Assembly (NCBI GenBank): GCA_036897095.1
Contig: JAYMSP010003256.1
Location: 1-20,465 of the forward strand
Source of the DNA: Plantago elongata
Lineage: Eukaryota; Streptophyta; Magnoliopsida; Lamiales; Plantaginaceae
Direction: 5' to 3'
DNA length: 20,465 nt
Both the position numbers and the translations under genes were made by a program. The notes beneath the pieces were generated by a model. That model was not told where the DNA came from, made no database searches, and saw only the letters and a program-made list of their open reading frames with translations. Positions 1 through 8,159 of this stretch are shown here, piece by piece (within the stretch, counting starts at the first letter, position 1; each line of letters starts with the position of its first letter).

Positions 1-1308
1 AGTGTCCACTATCCAAGACTGTGTTCTCATGCTATTTATTGCAGTAAAACTATAGGATTTACCATGCAAACCTGAGGGTATTATGTCATCAGCAGATGGT
101 GGTAAGGTGGCTACTGCAACATTAGCAAAGTGGTGATAAGCAGGTGCAGCAGACTGATTCTGATAATGCTTTTGAAAGGCCAGAAACTGATTGAATTGAG
201 TGAATTGCTGGTAAAGTGCAGGATCCATGATTGGATTATCTGCAGTGTGGTTGAATGATGCTGGAGTATATGATTCAGCAGCATTTGCTTTGGATATCTG
301 AGCAGGTCTGTTGGGTTGTTTCCAACCTGGTAGATATCCAACAAGCTGAAAGCAAGACTCCTGAGTATGGTTTGTCAAACCACAGTGTAAACATTTCTTC
401 TTTGGATTCTCTTTCTGAAATGATCTGAACTGTTGGGGATTTGAAATATTTCTTATATGGGGTGGCCTATTAGATGTTGTTCTGCTAATCATAGCAGCTA
501 AATCCATTGGATTGTTAGTAGCAGGTTGAAACAAAGATCTTTGTGATTCTTCTTGCAGCAGTATGGAATACACTTGTGACAAGGAAGGCAATGGTTTCTG
601 CAGAAGTAGCTGGCTTCGTAGGTGAGCATAAGACTCATCCAAACCAACAAGAAACTTCATCACTGCATCCTTTTGTTGGATAATCATCTTTGTTTGGATC
701 AACTCACAAGTGCAGGTGGACAAAGCACCACAAGAACATGTTAAAACAGGTCTAAAGCTAATGTATTCATCCAAAATGCTTTTGAAATAATTGTAATATT
801 GGGTTAGACATTGAGCCCTTAGACATGGCACCAAGGTTCTTTTCTAATGTAAAACACGTGGTCCATCTGACTGAGCATACCTGGATTTAATCTCAAGCCA
901 CACATCTCTGGCTGAATTGAAATAGAGTAAGTTGTTCTTGATATCATCATGGAGTGAAAGGTTGATCCATCCCAGAACTAGAGCATTAGCTCTTTCATAA
1001 GCATCATACAGGTTGAAGTCATCTACAACAGGTACCATAAGAGAGCCGTCGATAAGGGCAAGCTTGTTCTTCACTTGCAAAGCACGAATGACGGATTTAC
1101 TCCAAGAAACATAATTGGAACCATTGAAGATGACAGAGATAATTTGGAGGCCTGGATGATCAGATGGGTGGTAGAAGTAGGGAGAAAGCTGATTTTCCGC
1201 AGGATTCAAGGAAGAATTTGCACGTGAAACGGGCTGTGATCGGACCCCTGTTTGGTGGTTAATGGCATTGCCATATGTAGTTCCTGATTCCGCCATGGGA
1301 TGATTCAA
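1..1308 (-). pseudogene. Ty1/copia Gag and start of protease, one internal stop
   Basis: Gag coats the retrotransposon RNA in virus-like particles. On the minus strand one frame runs from the ATG at 1306-1308 to the window edge and is open except for a TAG at 844-846 (codon 155). The N-terminal part contains the NGSNYVSWSKSV stretch typical of plant copia Gag. The middle has DEYISFRP, MKFLVGLDESYAHLRSQLLL and LLQEESQ. A CCHC zinc knuckle, CLHCGLTNHTQESC (CX2CX4HX4C), lies at 352-393. The last residues, WIVDT at 1-15, are the start of the aspartic protease active site, so protease, integrase and RT would lie left of the window. Just after the TAG the conserved wording is found in the neighbouring frame and then returns, which points to a one-base loss and a nearby one-base gain rather than a point mutation. 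Family assignment is firm; loss of function is inferred from the stop. Confidence 0.9.
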
Positions 1309-1518
1309 GAAGTTTTACAACGGTTGAGTAACTGCTCAATAACTGTAGATTGGTGAAATGGAACTGCTGATTGGTGATCGAATGGTTGATACAACAGTTT
1401 GATGATCTGCAGTTGATCGGAGTTGCAGAAACAAAGAGAAAGCAGATAACGGAAGCAGAGCAAGCTGAGTTGATTTGATCGAAGGTTGATTGATCGATTT
1501 TCGATTATTGATTGAATA

Positions 1519-1530
1519 GCTCTGATACCA
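1519..1530 (-). other. Copia primer-binding site (initiator tRNA-Met)
   Basis: Read on the minus strand these bases are TGGTATCAGAGC, the standard plant Ty1/copia primer-binding site, complementary to the 3' end of initiator tRNA-Met. It directly abuts the LTR end at 1531, which fixes the LTR boundary and the element's orientation. The stretch from here to the gag ATG (1309-1518) is the untranslated leader. Confidence 0.92.
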
Positions 1531-1722
1531 TGTGAATGATATCAACAAGAATCAAGAACCAAACTTGTATATTGATTAGATGGAGAAAATATACTCCAAT
1601 AATGAATATAAATTACAAGATTTGGTTCATTCTCTATTTATAATGAATAACACTAACTAACATAACTAACTTAACTACCATTATACTTAACCAACTAAAC
1701 ACCTCAATATCTCCTCTTAACA
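1531..1722 (-). repeat. Ty1/copia 5' LTR, 192 bp
   Basis: Read on the minus strand it starts TGTTAAGAGG and ends ATTCACA, giving the TG...CA ends of an LTR, and the primer-binding site follows at once. A TATAAATA promoter-type box lies on the minus strand at 1635-1642. It is short for a copia LTR but within the normal range. The 5 bases outside it (1723-1727, AAATG) should be the target-site duplication, but the partner copy lies outside the window. Confidence 0.85.
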
Positions 1723-1763
1723 AAATGGATCACGCAGTACCACGTTTGATCACCATGTTACGG

Positions 1764-2437
1764 ATGGTCCTATAGTTTATTTTATCATAGCACGCAAAGA
1801 ACTTTTTGCCTAGTTGGCACAAAGTCAAGGGTTGACCAGTAATGTGTCAAATAGTCTACTGAAATAAAGAAATTGAAAAATAATTTCAAAAATTCAAAAA
1901 ATAAAATGAAATTAATTTGTAAAATTTTGAATGTAGAAAAATTAGAATTAAAAAAAAAAAGAAAAACAAAATAAATAAAAAGAAAGAGTTGATTAGATTT
2001 AACAAAACGTTAACCCCAAATTTTCAGACATAAAATCTAATAATTAACCATTCTCTCCCCTTCTCTTCATTTCAGGACTACATAAATCATTTGAACACTC
2101 TATTATCAACCATTATTGGCGGCGACGATGATAAAGGAGCGGCCGGGATACCTCAACGAGATATAATTTTATTTTACTTTCAAAATTTTTTTTACATTTA
2201 AATTTTAATATTTTTTAAATTTTTTGTTTCATTTTAAAAAATATTTATAAAATTTTATTTTAATTTTTGATTTTTTTCATTTATTTAACAATTTCTTTAA
2301 TTCAGTAAATAGGTGGCAATTGAGTTGGACAATTTGACCAGTTGACTTTGTTGTCATGTCATCAGTCAACCCTAGATTTTATGCTAACTGGGCCAAAAGT
2401 ACTTCGCGTGCCATGACAAAAGAAACTATAGGACCAT
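1764..2437. mobile_element. DNA element with long inverted arms (about 674 bp)
   Basis: The left end reads ATGGTCCTATAGTTT, and the right end read in reverse complement is nearly the same, ATGGTCCTATAGTTT at 2437 leftwards. The similarity continues inward through GCACGCAAAG, the GTTGGCACAAAGTC region, ACTGAAATAAAGAAATTG and a long A/T-rich stretch, so the two arms pair over most of their length and meet near 2100. A short GC-rich piece (2117-2146) sits near the centre. There is no transposase, so it is non-autonomous. The long arms resemble those of Mutator-type or foldback elements, but I see no clear target duplication (only a possible ACG on both sides), so the superfamily is open. Confidence 0.7.
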
Positions 2438-2458
2438 ACGTGAGAGGACATATCCTTG

Positions 2459-2650
2459 GAAAACAAGCGATCCACGATATCTCAAGCACTGTAGTGAGAG
2501 AACGTAATTGTTTTAAGGAAAATGTGATAGCACATACATCGGATTTGTATTTGGTTAAAGGGATAGTCAATTACTGTTTTCCCATATACATTATAATTCA
2601 TTTTATATATACTAATATATCTTCAATTTCTCTTATCAGGTGCAACAATT
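2459..2650 (+). pseudogene. Degraded duplicate of the SURF1-like gene 5' segment
   Basis: This stretch aligns base for base, with scattered substitutions and small gaps, to 7978-8170, where it forms the region leading into the first recognisable SURF1 exon. Shared landmarks are GAAAACAAGCGAT at the start, ATATCTCAAGCAC, a run matching CATTATAATTCATTTTATAT, the 3' splice site CTTATCAGG and the first bases of the exon, CAACAATT. After 2650 the similarity stops and the exon is not continued. It begins 21 bases after the inverted-arm element at 1764-2437. It is either a remnant of a second SURF1-like copy or a mobile repeat sitting in that intron. Confidence 0.75.
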
Positions 2651-2919
2651 TTAAAACAATTATTGAGTGTATTCTCTTATCATTTTGGATTGGAGTTTAT
2701 ACTCATTTGATATTGAAGATATTAATTTTTTAGTTTCTTGTGTAGAAAGAAGAAAAGAAAAAAATGTTAATCGGTTGATTTCATGCGGTTCGATCCGAAC
2801 AGACTTTGGAAACTTGTGGTCTAAGGCTCCCACTCCGATTTCAGTCTTCGGATGTTGTGGTAGGCTCAGACCTTTAGATATAGCGAGTAGTGGATTTGCA
2901 GCTACATTGTTATACAAGA
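2651..2919. other. Unassigned stretch between SURF1-like fragment and gypsy fragment
   Basis: No gene is supported. The minus strand of about 2760-2917 is open (SLPQHPKTEIGVGALD, then KFPKSVRI) and directly follows gypsy-like coding sequence in another frame. It may therefore be further decayed polyprotein between protease and reverse transcriptase, but the similarity is too weak to claim. The rest, 2651-2760, is AT-rich. Confidence 0.35.
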
Positions 2920-3024
2920 TTTAGCATTCCCAAGCTCTCACCTGTTCCCCAATTCTTCTCCGACTCCGTAGGAAGTGGGAAATTTGATCCGATTGTGCAA
3001 TGGAGATGAGATGGCTCGGAACTA

Positions 3025-3430
3025 ATTAAGCCACGGTCGCCCGAAGATAACATTGTAATTGAATGCTTTGTCCACCACGAGGAACAACATGGTTTGAGTC
3101 ATTCTCCTCGTAGAAGTGCCCATCGATACTTGTAGCTTGATGGTTCCAATGAGCGTGACTTCCGCATCCCCGAATCCGGATAGATAAGTATTCACCTTCC
3201 GTATTCGATATCCCTAAGTTCATTTTGTCTATGGTCCTTTTGGATATGATATCCGAAGAACTGCCAGTGTCCACCAACACTTTGTTGACTTTATAAGTGG
3301 CGATGACTAGAGCCACTACCAACGGGACATTGGGGGGTCGGGCATCTCCACTTCCGAATGTAGGAGGAGGTATTTCATTGTCATCAAAGGAGATGGTATT
3401 TGATCCCCTCGGGGGTGCTGGGTTCCTCAC
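3025..3430 (-). pseudogene. Gypsy aspartic protease fragment, frameshifted
   Basis: The protease cleaves the retrotransposon polyprotein. The active-site motif VLVDTGSSSDIIS is on the minus strand, with DTG at 3263-3271. Upstream, PPNVPLVVALVIA is the usual lead-in strand. Downstream, the conserved GRPWLN (3025-3042) that closes this domain lies in a different frame from DTG, so at least one frameshift separates them. A TAG at 3022-3024 follows GRPWLN directly, and recognisable linker sequence continues beyond it. The domain assignment is firm; it cannot be expressed as one protein. Confidence 0.85.
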
Positions 3431-3666
3431 TAGGTCACCATTCCGGATATCATGTGTGGTTCTTTCCCTTGCATTGCGGCTATCTCCACCACTCGGACCA
3501 CCGGCTATAGCATCCAGATACTCCTCGTATCTTCTTGATTCGAGAGGAGGAGTATTCTTGGGTGGGAGCGAAAGTGTTATGGATTTATGCCTCGGGCTTC
3601 ACTCTTTCCTTCCACTTGGACCCTGTTCCTCCCTAGAGTACAACTCTTTAAGCTGTCGACTACGGA

Positions 3667-5326
3667 TCAACGTTTCAATTTCTGTCTTGAGTTGGATACA
3701 ATTCTCAGTCGGGTGTCCGGTTTGCTTGTGGAAGCATAATAAGCCCTTGCTTCCTTACCCTTCCTATTGTTGAAGAAGGGTCTAGGCCATTGGATGTTTA
3801 AATTCTTCTCAATCATGATTGACAAGATTTCTTCCTTCGGACGATTCAGCGGAGTGTATTCAGGATACCTCCTAGGAGGGGTTCGTTCTCTCTGGAATAC
3901 CTGCTTTCCTCTAGTGTCCTTTCTCATGTTTGATTTCCAAGATTTTGGGGCCTCTTGCCTAATAGGTTTTTTTTGGCTTTCTTCTGTCTGATCCTGACTG
4001 GGACATTACCTCGGAACACTATCCCATGCATGACGTGATCACAAATAACCTCTAACTGCCTTTCATTCAAAATTTCTTCTTCGGACAGCTTCTTTCGGAG
4101 GTCATGACTAATGTTGTTGCCATAGAGGTGACGGACCCGTCCCTATATGTTGTGTGCTTCCACTTGTTGGACCTCCAAATTAAACCTATCTAAGAAGGTC
4201 CGAAGATCCTCAGTCTCGGATTGAATGATTCCGGCTAGATGATCCACGGATGTCTTCCTCCTCTTGGATTTCTGGAATCTTTTCAGGAAGAGTGTAGAGA
4301 CATCATCAAAAGTTCTTATTGATCCGGACAACAGACTGGTCCACCAATCCATCACCTCTCCGAAGAGAGTGGTAGAGAAATTGAGCGCCTTAAGGTTGTC
4401 GCTCAATCCGTTTGGTGTACATCTTAGATTCATATCGAGTGAGATGGGCAGCCGGACAACTGTCCCCATAATATCGCTCCAAGTTCGAAATGGTACATTC
4501 CAGAGGCTTTTTCTCACTTCGGATAGCGTTACTTAGAGGATTCTGAACTAATGTGGTCATCTTTTCCTGAGCATTAACCATTTTGCTGAGCTTGACCATT
4601 TCAGTATCTAAAGCCTTTTGTCGGATGTAGATCTGCTCGGATGTTAGCATTTCTCCTATCTTCGGATCCAAGTTAGTCCCTTGTACTTGTTCTGCTCTAA
4701 CCTCAATGACACTTTGTCTCCGACATAGTCATCAACCCTCCTTGGATTCGAGGTTACCCGGTTTGTTCTGGCCGGTTCGGCTCTACCTTTTTCGGGGCTC
4801 TTTTCTTGATGTTCCCGAGAGTTGGTTCTTTGGTTGATCACGTGACGAAGGTCATTATCTCGGATCACTTTCCTCCCAATTCTTTCCTTAACCAGCCTTC
4901 TCTCATGCCTTGATTGCGTAGGCACGACTTCTCCTTGAGTGGGCTGCTGAGGTGTTGGTTGGACATTGTTTGAGCCTAAACATCCTTGAATGACATTCAG
5001 TAGCAAGCCAAATTGATTGTCATTCATATCAAATTCATAAGGAGAGATGGCCGTCCCATTCGGCAGAGTGAAATTCCTACCCATAGGTGGCCCATGCACG
5101 GCTGGGCCGGAGGTACCGGGTCTCTCTCGGTGAGATCCGGAGGAGCCTCTTGTGATGAAGCGGTTTCCGTATGGCCGTCACTGGGTTGGCTCCTCCTTGA
5201 TCGGATGGTAGCCCGAGTTGCTGATGTCTTCCGAGTAGGAGGTCTACCCCGAGGTCGTCCTACTGGGATACCACCTAAAGGCGATGATATCCGAGCCGAT
5301 TTCCTTGGTCTCGCCGTACTTTCCAA
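3667..5326 (-). pseudogene. Gypsy Gag, several frameshifts
   Basis: Gag builds the retroelement particle and binds RNA. The pieces in order on the minus strand are: an arginine- and proline-rich N-terminus (5024-5326); a part with FDMNDNQFGLLL (4656-5099); a part with LTSEQIYIRQKALDTEM (4390-4671); the conserved Gag core with GEVMDWWTSLL, LFLKRFQ and DLRTFLDRFNLEVQQVE (4143-4517); and a C-terminal part with YTPLNRPKEEIL and WPRPF (3667-3927). A knuckle-like CFHKQTGHPTENC is readable at 3698-3736 in yet another frame. At least four frame changes, and a TAG near 4140 after HNI, break the frame. Antisense open frames here are by-products of the base composition. Confidence 0.85.
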
Positions 5327-5360
5327 ATGAAGTAGTTAATCAGAATAACTTAGCTTTTTG

Positions 5361-5378
5361 TTCGACATACGACGCCAA
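5361..5378 (-). other. Gypsy primer-binding site region
   Basis: On the minus strand the LTR end (...CTCAACA) is followed after three bases by TTGGCGTCGTATGTCGAA. This resembles the TTGGCGCCGT-type primer-binding sites common in plant Tat elements, with substitutions. The tRNA species is not assigned. Confidence 0.6.
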
Positions 5379-5381
5379 TTA

Positions 5382-6201
5382 TGTTGAGGTAAAAGCCCCA
5401 ACCTTCGGTTATTACTAAACCAACAAACTCTTCGAACTTGATAGACCTCGGATGATGCAAGCTCCAACCCCGAATCTTGAAATACTAGTTCTGATCCTGC
5501 ACAGATGACTGAAGGGGGGGGGGGGGGTAGAACCTTTAGATCCAGCTTGCCTTGGATCAAGCCGGATGGGAGACTTTACTCAAGAGTGATTGTATGTCGA
5601 CTCTGTATACTTAAGGATCTAAAGCATATAATGAAGTGAGAAGATCAAGTGAACTTGTCCCTTTTACCTTGAGAAGTGCTCCCTATTTATATAGATTAAT
5701 TCTCATTTAGGGTCAGACTTGTTGGATTGTGCCAAGTGTTGGGCTAAGAATAGGCCAATAGAACTTAATTGAGCTCATGGGTCATATGATTATAATAACC
5801 CATATAGCCTTTTAGGCCTCAGGGCTAGATTAGTCATTTGTAGGATATTTGAGGGCACCGTAGTCTTCTTTCTCGTGGAGATATCTGAGGCCAGGGTTCC
5901 GGATCAAAGCGTCCGGAACTGGTTGTGCCTTCCGCTACTGATGTGCTATGATTTGCCACACTTGGTTCTCTTTAGGATCGGATGTATTCATATGTGATTG
6001 TGGTCCGGATCTATTTTTCTTCGGATATAACGTTTTGGTTCGGGTGTCCATATCACGGTATTCTCGTACGTTTTAGCCAAGCTTGACCTCGGGTGGTCGT
6101 AGGCTCGGATCTGTCGGGCCTTGTTCTTGTAATACCGTGATGTCTTAGAATTTATCCTTGGGACATCCAAATGACGGATTGGACATATTCATGTATCAAC
6201 A
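5382..6201 (-). repeat. Ty3/gypsy 5' LTR, 820 bp
   Basis: The ends are perfect 6-base inverted repeats: TGTTGA at 5382-5387 and TCAACA at 6196-6201. A minus-strand TATATAAATA box at 5684-5693 is the likely promoter, with gag downstream. The LTR carries a run of 14 G at 5514-5527. The outer 5 bases at 6202-6206 (TATTA) may be the target duplication; its partner has been lost with the 3' end of the element. Confidence 0.82.
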
Positions 6202-6458
6202 TATTATATTACAAGCACCATTCAATATGAAACAAGCATTGTATTAGCAAGCATCATTTAGCATTATATTACAACCATCATCCAATATAAAACAAGCATC
6301 GTATTAGTACTGCATGCATTATTCATTACATTGCAAGCACCATATAATACAAGCATCAAATACGAAACAAACATCATATTAGTATTGTATGCATCATTTA
6401 ACATTAAATTACAAGCATCATATAATATAATAATGACGAAACAAGCATCATATTAGTA
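6202..6458. repeat. Degenerate minisatellite, about 4 units of 60-76 bp
   Basis: Four imperfect units share the pattern ATTATATTACAAGCACCA, then GAAACAAGCAT, ATATTAGTA and GCATCATTTA. Their starts are near 6202, 6260, 6325 and 6401. Unit length varies through small indels. It starts at the first base outside the gypsy LTR, so the retrotransposon apparently inserted into or beside the array. Confidence 0.75.
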
Positions 6459-7640
6459 AAAAAATTGATTATAAAATATGTACGAATTTAGAAGGTTGAT
6501 CAATTGATGATGATGGGTGGATCAATTGGAAGATGCTTGTTTAATTTATTTCAACTCGCTTGTTAATGTGTTTTATTTGGTTTACTATAAATAAGAGATT
6601 GATTTTTATCCACAATAGTATTTTTAATTTTAAATCTACTAAATATTAAAAAATTACTAATTTATAGAAGTTTATCACCAATTTGTTGGAAGTTTTTTAT
6701 GCATTACTTAAGTGTAAGAAGTTTCTGAAAATTACACTAATTTGTAATTACCTTTTTCGGTATCATACTGAAGACATAATGTTTATAATTAAAAATAGCG
6801 AAGAAACACTTAATAAATTCCCCAAAAACATTAACAATTAAAACCCCTTGAGTATTTCGATCATTTCAAAAAATTACAAAGTAATCATTAACAATTGTAC
6901 TCCTGCGGATATTTTGGGCATTTCAAATTGCAAAGTTGAAAAATCGAAAAATAAATACTATAATGAATAATTTAATTTTTTTTAAATTCTTAAAATTAAT
7001 AAAGTTTCAAAAAATAATTTAAAAAATAATTTTTTTTAAATATTGACGTTGACTAACATTGATTTTTTCGGGCAGGGTTCTGGGGAGAATCCGTAAATTT
7101 AAATAAGGAGGAACTTCTTTATAGAGGAAGGTATAATGGGGTCTGAACGTAAATAAACCCAAATAGATGACTACTAATTTATATAAACCAACAACTCCGG
7201 GCAAGCTAGGTCAAGGCCCTCATTCAATTCGTAGATGTGAACGCAATAACTCAATTGGAAAGGGTATGGTTGAACTAAGATTAAATTGGTTAGCTGCCTA
7301 GTAGTTAGAATGTGAACCCAATAACTCATTTGCAAGTGAAAGAGTACTAGCTACTGGCTAGTATTTAATTAGTCAATGGTAAAAGTCATTCATCTGGCCT
7401 CGCCTAGTCTGTAGATGAGAAATGCTTGCTGCTATATATTATGGTCAGGACTCAGGTCAGGTCAGCTTCCATGATCGGTAGATAGAGCTATGGTAACAAC
7501 TCTCCTAAGAAACATCACCCTGCGGAGGATGATTATGGTCCGTCATCCCTCCTCCTCCTTAAATATTAACTGGTTAGTAAGTTAGACTTTTGTTGGTTCA
7601 ACTACTTTAACTTTTTAAAATTTTTTACTTCAAATAGAAA
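6459..7640. other. AT-rich intergenic DNA, no gene seen
   Basis: Only short, composition-driven open frames are present (for example 61 residues at 7019-7204 on the minus strand), without recognisable domains. I see no clear terminal repeats. There is an incidental GATCAATTG pair at 6498-6540. Nothing further can be supported. Confidence 0.5.
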
Positions 7641-7645
7641 TTTAT

Positions 7646-7745
7646 AACTTTATGAAAGTTATAAATATTAAACATGACATTTGTTGTTACTTATTTGTAA
7701 CTTATAAAATTACAAATATTAAACATGGCATTTGTTGCTCCATAA
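7646..7745. repeat. 51-bp tandem duplication upstream of the SURF1-like gene
   Basis: A 26-base core, beginning AAATATTAAACATG, is found at 7663-7688 and 7714-7739 with two mismatches, at a 51-base period. Weaker similarity extends to either side. It lies 60-160 bases upstream of the putative TATA box. Confidence 0.75.
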
Positions 7746-7804
7746 GTAACAAAATTGCTCATGTAAAGTAGTGGAGGCAGTGGAACATAAGTTACTGAAT
7801 ATTG

Positions 7805-7813
7805 TATAAAAGG
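7805..7813 (+). promoter_or_regulatory. Putative TATA box of the SURF1-like gene
   Basis: TATAAAAGG is followed by a CT-rich leader (CTTCTCTTCTCTTTTTG, 7853-7869) and an ATG at 7941. The spacing suits a plant promoter with a leader of roughly 100 bases. The stretch also resembles a copia-type LTR promoter, so its origin is open. Confidence 0.4.
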
Positions 7814-8159
7814 TCTCACTTGTAATGGAAAAGAGTGGAAGAAACCCACCATCTTCTCTTCTCTTTTTGTGATTTTTTCTTATTCTCTCCCCTTTCATAT
7901 AATCCGGGCTTCAGTTTTATTCGTCAGGAACATCTAGCAAATGCAGCAAGTTGTTAAGGTTCGACCGTTGTATTCTAGAAAACAAGCGATTTCACAATAT
8001 CTCAAGCACCATAGTGAGAGGCCATAATTATTTTAAGTAAAATGTGCTAGTAAATACCTCAAATTTGTATTTAGTTAAAGGAATTATTCAATTACTATTT
8101 TTTTCCTATACATTATAATTCATTTTATATATTCTAATATCTTCAATTTTTCTTATCAG

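Larger units (their letters stand above)
2920..6201 (-). mobile_element. Truncated Ty3/gypsy (Tat-type) retrotransposon
   Basis: Minus-strand order is LTR (5382-6201), primer-binding region (5361-5378), gag (about 5326-3667), aspartic protease (about 3430-3025), and a short linker reading RIKFPTSYGVGEE near 2950-2990. After the linker the element is lost: there is no reverse transcriptase, RNase H, integrase or 3' LTR. The Gag wording, the CFHxxxGHxTxxC knuckle and GRPWLN after the protease match the Tat lineage of Ty3/gypsy. Reading frames change repeatedly, so it is inactive. The left end borders a SURF1-like gene fragment, not the minisatellite that flanks the LTR. This suggests that a deletion or rearrangement removed the 3' half. 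Confidence 0.85.

Noticed and set aside
844-1308. 154-residue open frame as a complete small gene
   Set aside because: It is the N-terminal part of copia Gag, and recognisable Gag continues past the stop in the same frame.
2356-2733. 125-residue plus-strand open frame
   Set aside because: Its start lies in the right arm of the inverted-arm element and it runs on into the duplicated SURF1-like intron, so it is a chance fusion of unrelated repeats.
2787-2796. GGTTCGATCC, a tRNA B-box-like word
   Set aside because: No acceptor stem, A box or anticodon arm can be folded around it, so there is no tRNA gene.
3297-3773. 158-residue plus-strand open frame
   Set aside because: It is antisense to gypsy gag and protease, whose motifs are on the minus strand.
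7590-7932. Possible copia-type LTR upstream of the SURF1-like gene
   Set aside because: It has TGTTGG and AGGAACA ends and a TATAAAAGG box, but no target duplication, no primer-binding site and no inverted ends, so the borders are not supportable.
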